A stretch of 64,000 nucleotides of DNA from Fennellomyces sp. T-0311 (GCA_025266875.1 JALLLT010000003.1:1178001-1242000); one strand, 5' to 3'. Shown: positions 36,473 through 47,788, counted from the first letter of the stretch. A program made the numbers and translations. Notes: a model not told the origin generated them from the letters alone.

Positions 36473-37689
36473 ATGGCTCCAAACACTGTTAAACTTGACC
36501 CTGTATACGCTGCCGCGTGTGAAGAGGCTAAGAAAAGACCGAAGATAGACGAGAGCATGATTCCTTATTTTCCGGAAATGAACAAGAGCATGGACGAGTC
36601 TTTTAAAAAGAAGCTACACACCTTACCCAAAGTCATCGAAAAAGATAAAACGGTTACTTACAATGGTACTGAACTTCAGTTAACCTTATTTCGTCCTCTT
36701 GAAACCGAAAATGAACTACTACCTGTCGTTATTTTTTAGTAAGTTTCTTTGGATGTGCAAAGGTATATAATGATACACACTGGTCTAATGCGAGAAAAAA
36801 AAAGTCATGGTGGAGGCTGGGTGTTCGGAAGCAAGTATACGTACGCCAAAGTAATTCGGGATGTGAGTATTATTTCTCTACGTCCCTGGAGTATTTTAAC
36901 TAACAGGAAGCTTTTTTTTTAAGATTTGCACCAAGTGTCATGTGGCTATTGTGTTCCTATCGTACACGTTGGCGCCAGAAGCAAAATTCCCGATGATTCA
37001 TGAAGAGGCGTATTCGACGCTTTGCTGGGTCCTTGAAAATGGTGATTCCATCGTAGTGAATGTCCAGAAGCTTGCTGTGTGTGGAGATAGCGCTGGCGGC
37101 AACTTGGCCTCCGTCATCCCATGTTAGTCTCAATGACCAATTCGCAAAATTTCACTAAATATTCTATATAATAGTGATGGCCAAAGATAGAAATTTAGGT
37201 GATGTTATCAAAGCTCAGATCATGATCTACCCAGCAATTGTAGGTTCTGACAAAATCTACGATTCCTACGAACTTTTTGGGAACGGTGATTATGGCTTAA
37301 CGATAGCGGAGGGGATGTTCTTCCATAAATTGTATTTTGGTGATGCGGAAAAGACCAAACTTTTATCTCCATTGTTGGCTACCACGGATGAGCTACGTGG
37401 CCTTCCCCCAGCTTTAGTGCTCATGGCAGAAGCAGATATTATACGGGACCTTGGCGAAGAATATGCTGGAAACCTTCTTGAAGCAGGAGTGCCGACTGCT
37501 GCTACACGTTTACTAGGCTCAAGTGTGTGGATAGTTGCCGAAGCACATATGGCATGTGGTTAACTTGAACTATACGTAGTCCACGGGTACTTTGATATGG
37601 GTATCGATTCACCGGTATATATACAAACTATTTCCATGATTGTCAGTCATTTGAAAGCTGCCTTTGGGAATACAGAGTCCAAGGTATAG
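36473..37689 (+). CDS. Alpha/beta-hydrolase of the hormone-sensitive lipase family
   Basis: Five exons (36473-36738, 36805-36862, 36924-37122, 37175-37522, 37580-37689) give 326 aa. The HSL signature HGGGW (about 90-94) forms the oxyanion hole, GDSAGG (Ser164) holds the nucleophile, Asp262 lies in LMAEADIIRD, and His292 in SIHGYFDM, so the full Ser-Asp-His triad is present. Such enzymes hydrolyse short-chain acyl esters or act on xenobiotic esters; the substrate is not evident. No signal peptide is seen, so it should be cytosolic. The last exon is needed to supply the catalytic His; the open frame of exon 4 alone runs into a stop without it. Confidence 0.9.
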
Positions 37690-38016
37690 TCATGCGCTTA
37701 CTATCTACTTATGTGTAAGTATTAATCTATAGCAATGAAGTTGTAGGAGGTTGATGTGTTAGTGTACCCCCATATATTTACTTTTCGTAATTAAAATGGA
37801 ATTGATGCCCGAATACAAAGATGCATAGCATTATAGCGAGGATTCACTTTAGAACCTAGATGTATTATGCAGCGTAATGGAAATCATGCTTCATAAGAAT
37901 AACTTTAGAAAATATATAACACACAAGTATCAGATTACATCCTACTTGAAAATAAGTTACATAGTATTCGGAAGTTTGTACACTCAATCTTGAAATCCGC
38001 TAAATCTACAAGGAAC
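37690..38016. other. Intergenic region between convergent genes
   Basis: 327 bp between the esterase stop and the F-box gene stop. AT-rich, no gene seen. Confidence 0.4.
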
Positions 38017-39674
38017 TCAACTGTGTCCCTTTTCCCACAGTCCTTGCTTAGAAACGGATGTACAGCTGGCGACCCGAAACTTTTTGTTTTTGTTCACAAA
38101 TTCCTGTACTCCAACGTCCGTGATATGGCAAGCAAAGGACACCGATAGCATGGATAGGCTTTTGACTTGGGCGAGATAATGTAGAACTTCATCAGTCATA
38201 CTTGCTACGAGCCAAAACTCCAAGGTATGCAAGATTCGATCCGCAGTGTTTAGGTTTTTAGCGAATGTCAAGAGCCCTTCTGTGCTGATATAGCTTTCGT
38301 TCCGCGGGATGGTCAGACGTAATTCTCGCAAAGTACATATGTGGCATAAGCTGATTAATCCTTGGTCTGAAATGTTCGCGTCGCTCACATGCAACGTTTC
38401 AAGTGCATTTATCGAAAGCATATCATACGCATTTATCGGTGATTCGATGATGTTTCCAGCGCTTGTCAGTCGCATATGTTGCAGTTGTTTCAACGAATTG
38501 ACACCGGGGAATATATCTTCCAAAATCATGGTATCCACTAGCGTACCAATATCAAGCCTTTTCAGATTTGAACAACCCGTGAAGAACGTCGTCCATTGTT
38601 CTTGAGGCATCTTCACCCCTGGAAGGATAAGTGTTTCCAAACAAGGAAACCGAAATCCGGCTATTTCGGTCCTGTGGGTTCCACGATCCAGGAATTTTAA
38701 ATACCTTAAAGTATCTTGCGATTGTTTAAGTAATGGTATCATCTTGGTTGCGCCATGGAATCCTCCCCGAAATACAAGTCCAAGAAGACTTTTCATACTT
38801 GCATTGCCATCTTCCCGATCAACATACTCCTTCCAGATATCGTACAGTTGGGCATCTTCGAAGGGAAGCCGATATTCGTTCAATGCCAGATAACGTAAGC
38901 AAGGACAATGCTCCAAGATGGATTCTAGATACACACCGTGCCGATATGTATCATGAAATTTTCGGTATGGATGGTTTGATATCACTAACGCCCTGAGCTT
39001 TGGACTGCGACCTATCATTGTGGCAACGCGGCTATCAAAATCTCCCGCGGTATCCAGATGGAGATAGAGCAACTTGCTAATGCTATTACTGTGTTCAATG
39101 TTGACTTCAGGTGGATATATTACGTCGATAGCCAGTGGTGAGAACAAGAGGGTGAGATGGGTTAGATGAGGACAGTTATCCAGCAAATGCAGCTCAGATA
39201 AACCGGATGTGTTGGCATTGCTGATGCATAGCTCCTTTAGCGTACTTCCAAAATGTGTAATACCACCAAGGAATGCTGTCCCCATCTCTCGTAAACGCGA
39301 ATGACCTTGTATCTCTATTGAAGCGTGTTAGTTGTTTGTAGCTCCAAACGCGATCCGACGCACTGACCAAGATATATGATTTTGCACTCTTTATGCTTGA
39401 GCCTGTTCAATATAACGGATACCGGAGTGTCATGGAATTCACGAATGGACACGTTTCGGACGTGAGGACCAATACACTGGAGCATGCAACTGTTTGGACG
39501 ATGCCAAGAGCCATGGGCAATGCGTAACTGCGTCCACAATTCCCGAGCGTAGTCAGGAACGGTATTGTACCACCGGCGGCACACGTGCATACATTCTAGA
39601 CAGTCAGATTTTTCCAGATGTCGGAAGATGGAGGCTATAGTCTCTGGAGGTAATGTAAATGTGAAATCGTGCAT
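38017..39674 (-). CDS. F-box/LRR protein (intact member of the local array)
   Basis: Two exons, 39674-39368 and 39314-38017, give 534 aa; the intron is GTCAGT...CAATAG. Residues about 5-45 are the F-box (FTLPPETIASIFRHLEKSDC, MHVCRRWYNTVP), followed by a conserved IGPHVRNV block and then leucine-rich repeats (LKELCISNAN, LTHLTLLFSP, LRALVISNHPYR, CLRYLALNEYRLPF, LETLHVSDANISDQG) and a closing FVNKNKKFRVASCTSVSKQG. The likely role is substrate recognition in an SCF ubiquitin ligase. It lacks the TPR region of the other F-box type (5771 and 57509). It serves as the reference for the broken copies at 34176, 39952, 45284 and 48582/55682. Confidence 0.87.
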
Positions 39675-39951
39675 TGGAGGGGCAGAACAATGTTAAAGTT
39701 TCAGGTGAACCTGGACCATTACGGTTTGTGTTACAATTTGGGACCATGCACTATTCCCATTCGTTCGTGAGGATAGATGTTCATGCAGTGTCCAACATAG
39801 GCGGTGAGGGAACAGTTCGACACATGTTTATCAAAGCACGAATCCTTCTTCACTCTTGATTTGCTAGTTAATCAGTACCCTGAAAGCAAGCCATAATGTC
39901 ATTTGTGATGAAGTTATATACGCAGGACAGCTCAAATTATCATACAGCTAG

Positions 39952-41565
39952 CTACTTTCGCCTCAAACCCTTCGACAGAAAGGGGCAATAGCTTGTGCTG
40001 ATCTTTTTGTTCTTACTGACAAGGGCTTCGACACCAACATAGGTGATTTGACCGGAAAAGGATACCGACATGGTGGTTAAGCTTTTCACATGGGCAAGTT
40101 GCTCCAGCACCGTGTCCGTCAGATTAGCGAACTAGGCCAGACTCAAGGAATGAAACTGGCTGTTTACGGAAGCTAGCTTTTCGGCAAAGGCTAAAAGACC
40201 GGCAATAGTAACACGGTTTCCGTACCGCTGCATGGTCATCTCAAGCTCACGTAGCGAAAGCAGGTCACATATGTGTAGCATTCCTTGGTCGGGAATAGGT
40301 ATATCGTGAATGCTTAGGCTGCGGATACTGCTTGATGAAAGCATGCCGAACATGTCCAATGTCTGATTGTCGTCTAAGGTGAATATCGGACAATGCAAAC
40401 AGAGATGCTGTAAATGGTTTGAGCAATGAATGCCTTGGATGATTTCAGCTAGGTCCGCTGTTCTCAATGGTGTTTCCAGGATAAGATTTTCCAGGCTTTG
40501 ACAGCCTGTCAAAAATGGCACCCATCGATCCTGGCCCATCTTCAACCCGTTCAGGATAAGCGTTTTCATTCCGTCAAATTGAAGCCCATCTACAGGTGCT
40601 ATACCGTTTCCGAGTCCCAAAAGCTTTAGGTAACCAATAGTTTGTTGGGATCGCTCAAGCACCGGGGTTATCTTTACCATTTCTTCCATGGTGCCCTGGA
40701 ACACAAGCTCATAAAGGATCCTGGCATCCCCGCCCCGTTCAGCCTTTCCAGCGGATTGCCTCCAAGATTGGTAGAGTGGATTATCGTTCCTAATACCATT
40801 GTCTTCGTTCCACGACACGTAGCGTAGGCGAGGACATGACTCAAATACAGAGTTAAAATAGTGGCCTGAGAGATACGTGCGGTAAAAAGGCCGGTAGGGG
40901 TGGTTTGACACGATCAATGACTCGAGTATCGGGCAACGTCGTAGAATTGTCGATATGAAGATAAACAAGTCGGCTGTCTCTTCTGTTGAAGTCAATAGCG
41001 TCCATAACAGAAGGTGGAGTGCGGGGCGTCGGTACCGAGGTTGGCAAACAGGAACGTAAGATGCGTAAGATTGGGGCAGCTGTCCAATAATCCGTGCTCG
41101 AATATATCCGGTGTTGTGATGTTTATGATATGCAACTCTTTCAGCGTGCTACCAAACTGTGTTATTGCTGCAACAAGCTCTGGACCGTCCTTTACAAAGC
41201 GATGGTAACACTTTAGCTCTACTTGGCATATTAGATCCGTTGCTAGATTCCCAGTGAATATACGAACCTAGTACAGCAATATTGCATTCTCGACTCTTGA
41301 GCTTTCTTAAAACAGAGCATATAGGAGCGTCATCGATATTTACGTTTTGGGTGTGAGGACCGATACACCGCAGTAAGCAATCATTTGTTTTTGGCCAGTT
41401 CTTGGACGCAATCACCAAGTGGCTCCACAAGTGGAACACGTAATCTGGAATTCGCTCATGCCATCGCTTACACACGAGCATGCATTTGAGATGTTCGCTT
41501 TTGCTTAGGTACTCAAGAATTACACGAATTGTTTCAGATGGGAAGGTAACCATAAAGTCATTCAT
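39952..41565 (-). pseudogene. Broken tandem copy of the F-box/LRR gene
   Basis: Begins at 41565 (MNDFMVTFPSETIRVILEYL), keeps the GPHTQNV block and the same intron position (CTAG|GTTCGT...AAGTAG), then reads FGSTLKELHIINITTPD and LTHLTFLFANLG before a frame change. A second break near 40945 removes about 11 codons compared with the intact copy (YLHI directly joined to STILRRCPILESL in another frame). After a long readable LRR stretch, a TAG at about 40132 stands where the intact gene has sense codons, and the readable tail (FANLTDTVLEQLAHVKS to LSKGLRRK) follows in frame. With two frame changes and one nonsense codon this is a young pseudogene. Confidence 0.85.
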
Positions 41566-41652
41566 GGCGGAAGAAACGAAAACGAAGGCTCAAAGAAAGG
41601 CTTGGTTTTAACTTTACTGCCTTGTCCTACATGATCACGCAACATGTCTTAA

Positions 41653-41850
41653 ATGTTTCAGTTAGAGGGCTTGTTGGCCGTTTCTAGTATCTCTGATATC
41701 TCGCTACCAGAAAGTATACAGGATGAAATAAAAGTCTTTATTGACGACGTAAATGAACGCGCGCTGATCACAGCTTTCCGCTCTCGTCTGATCCGGTTGA
41801 ACAAGGAAATGAAAACCCTATGCGGCATTAGGGGAAAAGAAGTATCATAG
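41653..41850 (+). CDS. Small hypothetical open frame
   Basis: 65 codons from ATG at 41653: MFQLEGLLAVSSISDISLPE, then helical, charged sequence (DEIKVFIDDVNERA, RSRLIRLNKEMKTL). The composition looks like real protein, but there is no family match, and the preceding TTTCAG could instead be an acceptor of a larger gene. It sits beside the decayed element at 42021. Confidence 0.25.
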   Translation: MFQLEGLLAVSSISDISLPESIQDEIKVFIDDVNERALITAFRSRLIRLNKEMKTLCGIRGKEVS

Positions 41851-42210
41851 TCATGAGAAAGGGAACAATGTACAGAAAGTATATGTATAGGCTTGGGATG
41901 CGAGTTACCACTCCAATAACCAGCATTACTTATTGAGAAGCAGCTCATAATCTGTTGTTGACCCGAGCCCGGTTGCGTTTGAAGGAACAAAAAGAGCTTA
42001 GATGTACTTCCACTTTTCCACTTCAGAAAAATAAAATTCAGAAAAAATTCGGCCATTAAGAAATTCAATTTGAACGTTGACTTGAATTCTTTCTGAATTT
42101 TTTCTGAATACAGGAATAATAGCTAACGAGATCCATTATATACATATTGCTTTTGCTCATAACCATTGGCATTGCCATCTTTATTAAAGCATATTCATCG
42201 CATAGCACAT

Positions 42211-42600
42211 TCAGTTTTGTTTAACAGTGGCTTTCTTGGAGCGTTTGTTTGGTGCTGGTACTTCTTCTGCCGTTGCCATCCTCGCCATTTTGACCGCCTT
42301 CGCGGCTCGACCACGCTTTTTTTTTCTCTACGTTTCCTATAAAACAGTAGTGTAAAGATGATATTCATTTGTAGTTACTTGCAATACATACCTGTTGCCG
42401 TCTTGCCCTTGCCCTTGTCATTGGCAACTGGTTCCAATTCTTGATGCTCGTTTCGAGGTTTCGTGCGTCCGACCAACGGTTCGTCCTCATCGTCACTGGA
42501 CAGCATAGCTTCGAAGTCGCGAACATCCACGCCCAGCTCATGTACTGCATCATCATATGTTTGCTGGCCGATTACATTGCATGTGCCTTGACTGCGAGAT
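42211..42600 (-). pseudogene. Fragment of an acidic-then-basic protein tail
   Basis: One frame reads CNVIGQQTYDDAVHELGVDV, DFEAMLSSDDEDEPLVGR and ends in a donor (ACAG|GTATGT). After an acceptor at about 42345 a Lys/Arg-rich tail (KKRGRAAKAVKMARM, PNKRSKKATVKQN) follows, but a run of nine A puts it one base out of frame with the first part. It looks like the C-terminal, nuclear-type tail of a larger protein whose remainder is lost. No family was recognised. Confidence 0.3.
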
Positions 42601-42684
42601 GAACGACATTCTCTTAGTAACTGTTTACAAAGCTCCTAACTCGAGCTCTACCGTACCACAAAAATCAATGGCCCGTATCCGTAT

Positions 42685-42855
42685 ATGACAGAACCTGGAG
42701 CATCAAAGTACGTTGTTGTGGACATAAACGACATAGCTGGCTTTGCTGGACGTGCACAAGGATCGGATACAAGACAATACGTGTACTGGGTGCGTAAGAA
42801 TAGTTCACCAAATGAAGGTCTGCCTATAGATTATAAATTGCACTATATACGATAA
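42685..42855 (+). CDS. Short open frame, probably a fragment
   Basis: 56 codons from the first ATG (MTEPGASKYVVVDINDIAGF, then RAQGSDTRQYVYWVRKN), and the frame is open further upstream (INGPYPY). It reads like a piece of real coding sequence, but nothing identifies it. It lies inside the possible element at 42021-42993. Confidence 0.25.
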   Translation: MTEPGASKYVVVDINDIAGFAGRAQGSDTRQYVYWVRKNSSPNEGLPIDYKLHYIR

Positions 42856-43271
42856 AGCTAAAGTATTTAGTCTTTTTATCTCTGAATATTTTGGGAATAT
42901 TTTTTGAACGTCTGAATATTCTTTGAACGACTGAATTTGCCACTGAATATTTTACGAATGTCTGAACGTTTTCTGAATTTTTTTTTCCTGAGGTGTTCGT
43001 TCCTTTCCTTAATCTCTTATTGCTTCCGATTATACGTATATATCATGCAAGACGCCACACATAGCTGCGATTACTGTTAATCATTATATAAATCATTCTT
43101 TTTCTTAGTAACAATTCATAGCTTTATATTATATGCATACGCAAGCATACATCGAAACTAAAATGTCGCTGCATTTTTTATATAGGCTTTCCAGCATGCA
43201 CAGTATGCACAGTATACACCTTCGTCATCTTGATCAATCGTGTAGCCGTGATCGAGTTGTTCCTGTACACA

Positions 43272-43433
43272 TTATTGATTATCTAGATAGCAGTTGCAGT
43301 ACACACCTTGGTAATCTGATTCTGTAGTACAAGCCTGGTTAAGCTCTTTTGGGGTACATGCTTCTCCTTGGATAGGTTGAGCCGATAGCAGCAAGATAGT
43401 AACGGAAGCCAAGAAAACTACTGAGTGATACAT
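43272..43433 (-). CDS. Small secreted cysteine-rich peptide, member A
   Basis: 53 aa in one exon. It starts MYHSVVFLASVTILLLSAQP, a clear signal peptide, and the mature part has four cysteines spaced C-x8-C-x10-C-x1-C, ending YCNCYLDNQ. A TATAAAA box lies about 60 nt upstream of the start. The peptide at 47630-47788 has a different sequence but the same length, the same signal-peptide core (VFLAS), the same cysteine spacing and a similar TATA position, so the two are diverged paralogues and both are likely real genes. The product should be exported and folded with two disulphides. Function is unknown; secreted signal, effector-like peptide or defence peptide are all possible. Confidence 0.6.
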   Translation of the reverse strand: MYHSVVFLASVTILLLSAQPIQGEACTPKELNQACTTESDYQGVYCNCYLDNQ

Positions 43434-43492
43434 TAATATCAAAGTACGTATTGGGGAAAAGTAAATCCTATCTTCCAACCGAGACCAACTTC

Positions 43493-43499
43493 TTTTATA
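43493..43499 (-). promoter_or_regulatory. TATA box of secreted peptide A
   Basis: TATAAAA on the minus strand, about 60 nt before the ATG at 43433, in the context GATATAAAAGAAG. Confidence 0.55.
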
Positions 43500-44170
43500 T
43501 CTTTTGAGATACTCGCGCTCAATTTTGACGATGCTATAAAAATGCGGCTATAACTGAATGCCATTAAATGTGATAAACGGAGCACATTTGAATTAACGAC
43601 GTATGCGCTGTTCTTGGGTTAGCAGCTACATCAATACAAAGACCGGGCAATACGTCGTTCCACTGTGTCTGTCCAATGAAATCTGTTCAGACTCCGAAAG
43701 CGCGCAGTATTGTGCGTGGATATGGGTATTTTTTTTATTCCAATAGTGTGCCTCATTGGCGAGGGATTTGATTGTGTGCTTCTATATTTGGCACTGCTAC
43801 TTTTTTTTTTGAATCAAAAGCGGCCTTATAAATTGTATATAAGCAGTAAGAGTTCGCTATAGGTGATCAATAACCTCCTCAAATTACGTTGCTATGAAGC
43901 CACTATCACTACGGGTTATTTTGCTACGTTACATCTACGCAAATTACAAATCTACAACTCGGCAAATCTCCGAATTTCGACCATTTCGTAGATTTTATCT
44001 CCAGAGACTTGCAGTGTTTTTAGTAGATTCGCTGTAGATCCTCCATAATATTAATACACTTAAATCATAGCTTTTGGACGATAGATGGTATAAACAATTG
44101 TTTTGTTCAAGAGTTACGAGATGCTTCGTTTTTGCGCTCTCGTCTGGGTACCAACCAGTCGCAGTCTACA
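43500..44170. other. Intergenic region
   Basis: 670 bp with T-runs near 43730 and 43800. No gene or repeat supported. A plus-strand open frame at 44103-44495 is the shadow of the minus-strand gene that follows. Confidence 0.4.
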
Positions 44171-44592
44171 CTATTTTTTCTGTCGTTTTTTCGTATTTGC
44201 TATCTTTCTCACTAGAGTTGCTACCTTTTCTCCTGAGCGTCCAATATCACTGTTGATGATGGATGATCGCTTACGCTTGCCTGTGTCCACTTCCTTTAAT
44301 GTACTTTTACCTGACTTGGTTTGCTCCGGCTCTTTTTTGCATAAATATGCCGTCTTTAAAGAAGGCTCATCGAGGTCGCTAGGATCTTCTTTGTCACTAA
44401 CCACTAAATCACTGTCATCTTCATCATTTGTACTCTCGTCACTGACACCTTTACCACTCGTATCCCCAACACCTTCTCTCAAAAGCTATGCTTGACAACC
44501 GATTCAATAAATAGTATCTTACTTGTCTGTTTGGATTTGTCGTCTGATGGTGCGTCAAAATCGTCCATTGGCGCGTCCAGATCCACTGGCAT
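44171..44592 (-). CDS. Hypothetical acidic/basic protein, possibly a fragment
   Basis: Two exons, 44592-44523 and 44475-44171, join A|AA to give 124 aa. The sequence is low-complexity: MPVDLDAPMDDFDAPSDDKS, then DESTNDEDDSDLVVSDKEDP, then Lys/Arg-rich KRKRSS and VRKIANTKKRQKK, which looks like a nuclear signal. It resembles in style the tail fragment at 42211-42600 and may likewise be the end of a larger lost gene. The frame has a stop just upstream of the ATG. Confidence 0.35.
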
Positions 44593-44771
44593 GCTGGGGG
44601 CGTGTGTGGTACTTGGTTACCCATCGTTTTTACCATAACTTTCACCAATGTCACAGTTGTACTGGTAGTCACTTTGGTTAAAATGAAAAGTTAGTAAGCA
44701 GCTCGATATCCAAAATGAAAACCTTACACTTCTTGAATTGGGCTTTCATTACCTTCATATTCATTACGATA

Positions 44772-45068
44772 TTAGTCATCGCGACTGGATATGTCATTTT
44801 CAGCACTGCAAGCAATCAATATAAAGTTGTAGAAGCAGCATCCAGTATATCTTATATTCATCGCATAGCTATAAGCCTCTTCAAGTTTCCTTCGCTTCTT
44901 TTGGTGTCTATTTTTCACAGTTTTTACTTTCTTGACAAGCCCTGATTTGGCGATACAATCTCCAATATGCTGATGCTCTGTTATAAGTTTTCTGAAGAAA
45001 AGGCCATCACAGCGATGGCATTGGAATTTTCTCCGGAAAACACTTTTTAATATTGTGATGTTTGTCAT
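44772..45068 (-). CDS. Hypothetical protein with a CCHC-like cluster
   Basis: 98 codons from ATG at 45068. MTNITILKSVFRRKFQCHRC continues DGLFFRKLITEHQHIGDC, giving C-x2-C-x12-H-x5-C, which could bind zinc, followed by a strongly basic stretch (VKKVKTVKNRHQKKRRKL). The C-terminal third looks less protein-like, so an unseen intron or decay is possible. No family was recognised. Confidence 0.3.
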   Translation of the reverse strand: MTNITILKSVFRRKFQCHRCDGLFFRKLITEHQHIGDCIAKSGLVKKVKTVKNRHQKKRRKLEEAYSYAMNIRYTGCCFYNFILIACSAENDISSRDD

Positions 45069-45283
45069 TTCATGGATGGGTGTGAAGAGTAAAGGAAAAC
45101 GCGTCTAATTTTTCACGCTAAGTCCTCCGACCAAAGTAGATATGCCGCAGGTTTCTCAAGATTTCCTGTAGTGACCATATATAGCTTTATTAGCACGCAG
45201 TAAGATTCGGATGGACATATATATATGTACAATCGATGTAAAACTCTCCTGGATGAAGAAACAACAAGTTTATCGCTAAAATA

Positions 45284-46583
45284 CTAGAGAAGATTTGCCG
45301 TAGTATTATGAAGCTTTGCTGCGCTTGAAGATACCCCGTTGATTTTCCGTGATTTAAAACCTGTAGTGATCGTCACAAAAACTTGACCCAAGCTAGTCAA
45401 CCACAATGCCCATACATACCTTAAACCCTTAAGACCTTGAGCGATTGCATCCAACTTCGTATCTCCCATAGTCGCAGTCAAATTAAGCACTTTGAGATAT
45501 TGACATCTCAAAATGAATAACGTCCAATGACTCTGAGTTACACTAAATTCGTCTAGCAGTAACGTTTTTAGGCGAGAAAGCCGAAGGCCGGTAACTTGGC
45601 TAGAATTGCAACCGCAGTCTGAAAGGTGTAAATACTCCAAACTTTGCTGGTATCTCTCAATTATCGGAAATGCTTTGGTTAGGTCATGCATGTCATCCCG
45701 AAATACCAGAGCAGACAGTGCCATTGAGTGTCTCCCATAGTACTTAGATCTCATGATGGATCTTTTCCGAGAGTTGTACAGCCGCTCACTGCCACTAAAT
45801 TACTGGTATCCATTTCGCGAGGCATAGCGTAGGCCTTGGGATAAAGAAAAAAAGGAACCAAAGGAGAGAGTCTCATGTTGCACCGATTGATGTGGATAAT
45901 CCGAAAATATTAGAGTACTGAGTTTTGAACAGCGCCGTGATTCGAGCTGCGAAACTAGGTTGCACATTATTTCAGTTGTATATAAGTGATACTGGTAATT
46001 TCATCACAATGATCGTTGTTCACTACTGCGGGGTATGATCCTGCAAAACCAGTAGGGTCGAACATGAGTGTAAGTTGCTCCAGTGACCGACAGTCACTCA
46101 GCAACTGTTGTTTTGATACCTCCAGAGAAGAAAAATTGGCGATCCGTAACACTTTTAAAAGGCTACTAAATTGCGTGATGGCGCTCAAGTATTCGGCATC
46201 ACTTAATTTCGGGTTTGCATATAATACTGAATATTTACTAAAGCTTATTAGGCACTTTAACAATTTGAAGACGATAAAAACTAACCAAGTAATGCAATCA
46301 TGCACTACTTATCGCAAAGCTTGTCCAAAATTGAATGCGTTACAAGGCTATTAATGTATACGTCCTGAACATGTGTGCCAATGCATTACGTCATACAACT
46401 GTTGACTTTCGGTCGCGATTGTTAACTGGTGTGGAATTCATTCCATGTATGCAAACTGTAGCCAGGTACAACGTCATGCCAACGTCTACTAATGTACATG
46501 CATTCGACAGAATCACACTGATCGAGGGAAGAGAAAATAGGTGAGATAACTTCTGCTGGTAGTATAGTTATGAAGTTGTGCAT
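45284..46583 (-). pseudogene. Broken F-box/LRR gene
   Basis: The F-box end starts at 46583 (MHNFITILPAEVISPIFSSL, then CMYISRRWHDVVPGY) and stops at HTS. A second readable piece (45967-46305) has LSAITQFSSLLKVLRIANFS and LEQLTLMFDP, and a third (45284-45754) has QSLEYLHLSDCGC, RLSRLKTLLLDEF and YLKVLNLTATMG. All match parts of the intact gene at 38017 in the right order, but in different frames with stops between. The C-terminal end is missing or unreadable. Confidence 0.8.
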
Positions 46584-47551
46584 GGTGGAAATGTAAAAAG
46601 CATCAACACTTCCATTCAGATTATCGGGTTACTGTAATTACTTGTGTTACCTGTGATATATGGTTTGAGAAGACAGCCATACGTAGAACCTCTTTTCGTG
46701 ACAGTATCACTAATGTCCTATCAAAGCACGTATAAATCTCTATTGCCATATATACAGCAATGTGACCAATGACTATATCGAGAGTGCAGACAGAATTTCG
46801 TTTAAAGTGATACCGTATGTACTCACGAACAGTACTCAGATCGATCGTTTACATAGCACATACGCGACTGCCAGAATTCTCCATGTATTAGTAGCAAATC
46901 ATCACAGAGATAACCTTTTCTTTTTACACTATTGTGCATTAATTTTTACCGGTATGTGATGAGTTCACGTAAAAATGCTTTACACGAAGAGCATCCATAA
47001 AGATTTCAAAGTGAATCATATGTCTACTAGAAACACCACGCGACTATTCGGAAAGATATAATTCATATTATCCGTAACGGTGACGCTAGCATGTAATAAA
47101 ACCCATACTCAGCCAAGTATTCTGAACAGATATTCGGATATCCGCGGAAGTGCTAAAGGAACAACCCGACAGATTTGATACACTGACAGCAAAGTACCAT
47201 CACAAGAGTCGGAGCGAGATCGAAAAGCAGACATGAATTTCTATCGGCAGGTGAGTAAGCGCTAGTTTGAAGTTTTATGTCCCGTGATATCATGGATATT
47301 CATTGAGTACAAACGCACTGCAACAGAATTAGATGCTAGGGAACTCTTTCCGTACTATAAGCATCACCTCTTCTATGAAATGGAAGAATACAGAATCTAC
47401 TACGTATTTTCGGTTTTGTTCCCGTAAAGTAATGACGTAAAGAATTCTTTAGTATTCTATGGAGAAGAAGATCGATCAGAAAGTTCAGTGTATTATCTGC
47501 AGCATACCATACGTATTCGTTTGTATATGAATTCACAGGACCAGAGGACTT
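46584..47551. other. Intergenic region
   Basis: About 970 bp, AT-rich. No coding or RNA feature was supported; open frames at 46762-46959 and 47336-47566 (minus) have no recognisable content. Confidence 0.4.
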
Positions 47552-47558
47552 TATAAAA
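47552..47558 (+). promoter_or_regulatory. TATA box of secreted peptide B
   Basis: TATAAAA in the context CTTTATAAAAGAGACC, 78 nt before the ATG at 47630. The setting is like that of peptide A. Confidence 0.55.
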
Positions 47559-47629
47559 GAGACCATGATCGCAATAACGTTTTGCTATTCACATTACTAC
47601 CCTACTGCAAGAAAATCCTACTTCAAGTC

Positions 47630-47788
47630 ATGCAATATCAAACCGTGTTTCTGGCGTCCCTGACCCTCGTATTTGCCGTGCAAGTTCAAGCCAGTATATG
47701 CTCCTTAATTCAGTTCGACAGCGGTTGTATCGATGTCTATTCAACTGACGGAGTCTTTTGCGAGTGCCCAGTTACCAAGTCCAATTAA
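47630..47788 (+). CDS. Small secreted cysteine-rich peptide, member B
   Basis: 52 aa in one exon: MQYQTVFLASLTLVFAVQVQ is a signal peptide, and the mature part has C-x8-C-x10-C-x1-C, ending FCECPVTKSN. Cysteine spacing is exactly that of the peptide at 43272-43433, although most other residues differ. This argues that the frame is under protein-level constraint. The Met at 47630 was chosen because it places the signal peptide correctly and the TATA box at a sensible distance. The role is unknown. A second signal-peptide-like ATG frame just downstream (47800) was not accepted. Confidence 0.6.
   Translation: MQYQTVFLASLTLVFAVQVQASICSLIQFDSGCIDVYSTDGVFCECPVTKSN

Larger units (their letters stand above)
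42021..42993. mobile_element. Possible decayed element with inverted TTCAG/CTGAA-rich ends
   Basis: The left end reads CTTCAGAAAAATAAAATTC and on; the right end, read from the other strand, starts CCTCAGGAAAAAAAAATTCA. Both continue with further CTGAA-type motifs: at least two more near 42085-42110 and about six between 42880 and 42985. The interior holds two short protein-like fragments on opposite strands (42211-42600 minus, 42685-42855 plus). AT-richness weakens the case, and I found no clear target duplication. Confidence 0.35.
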
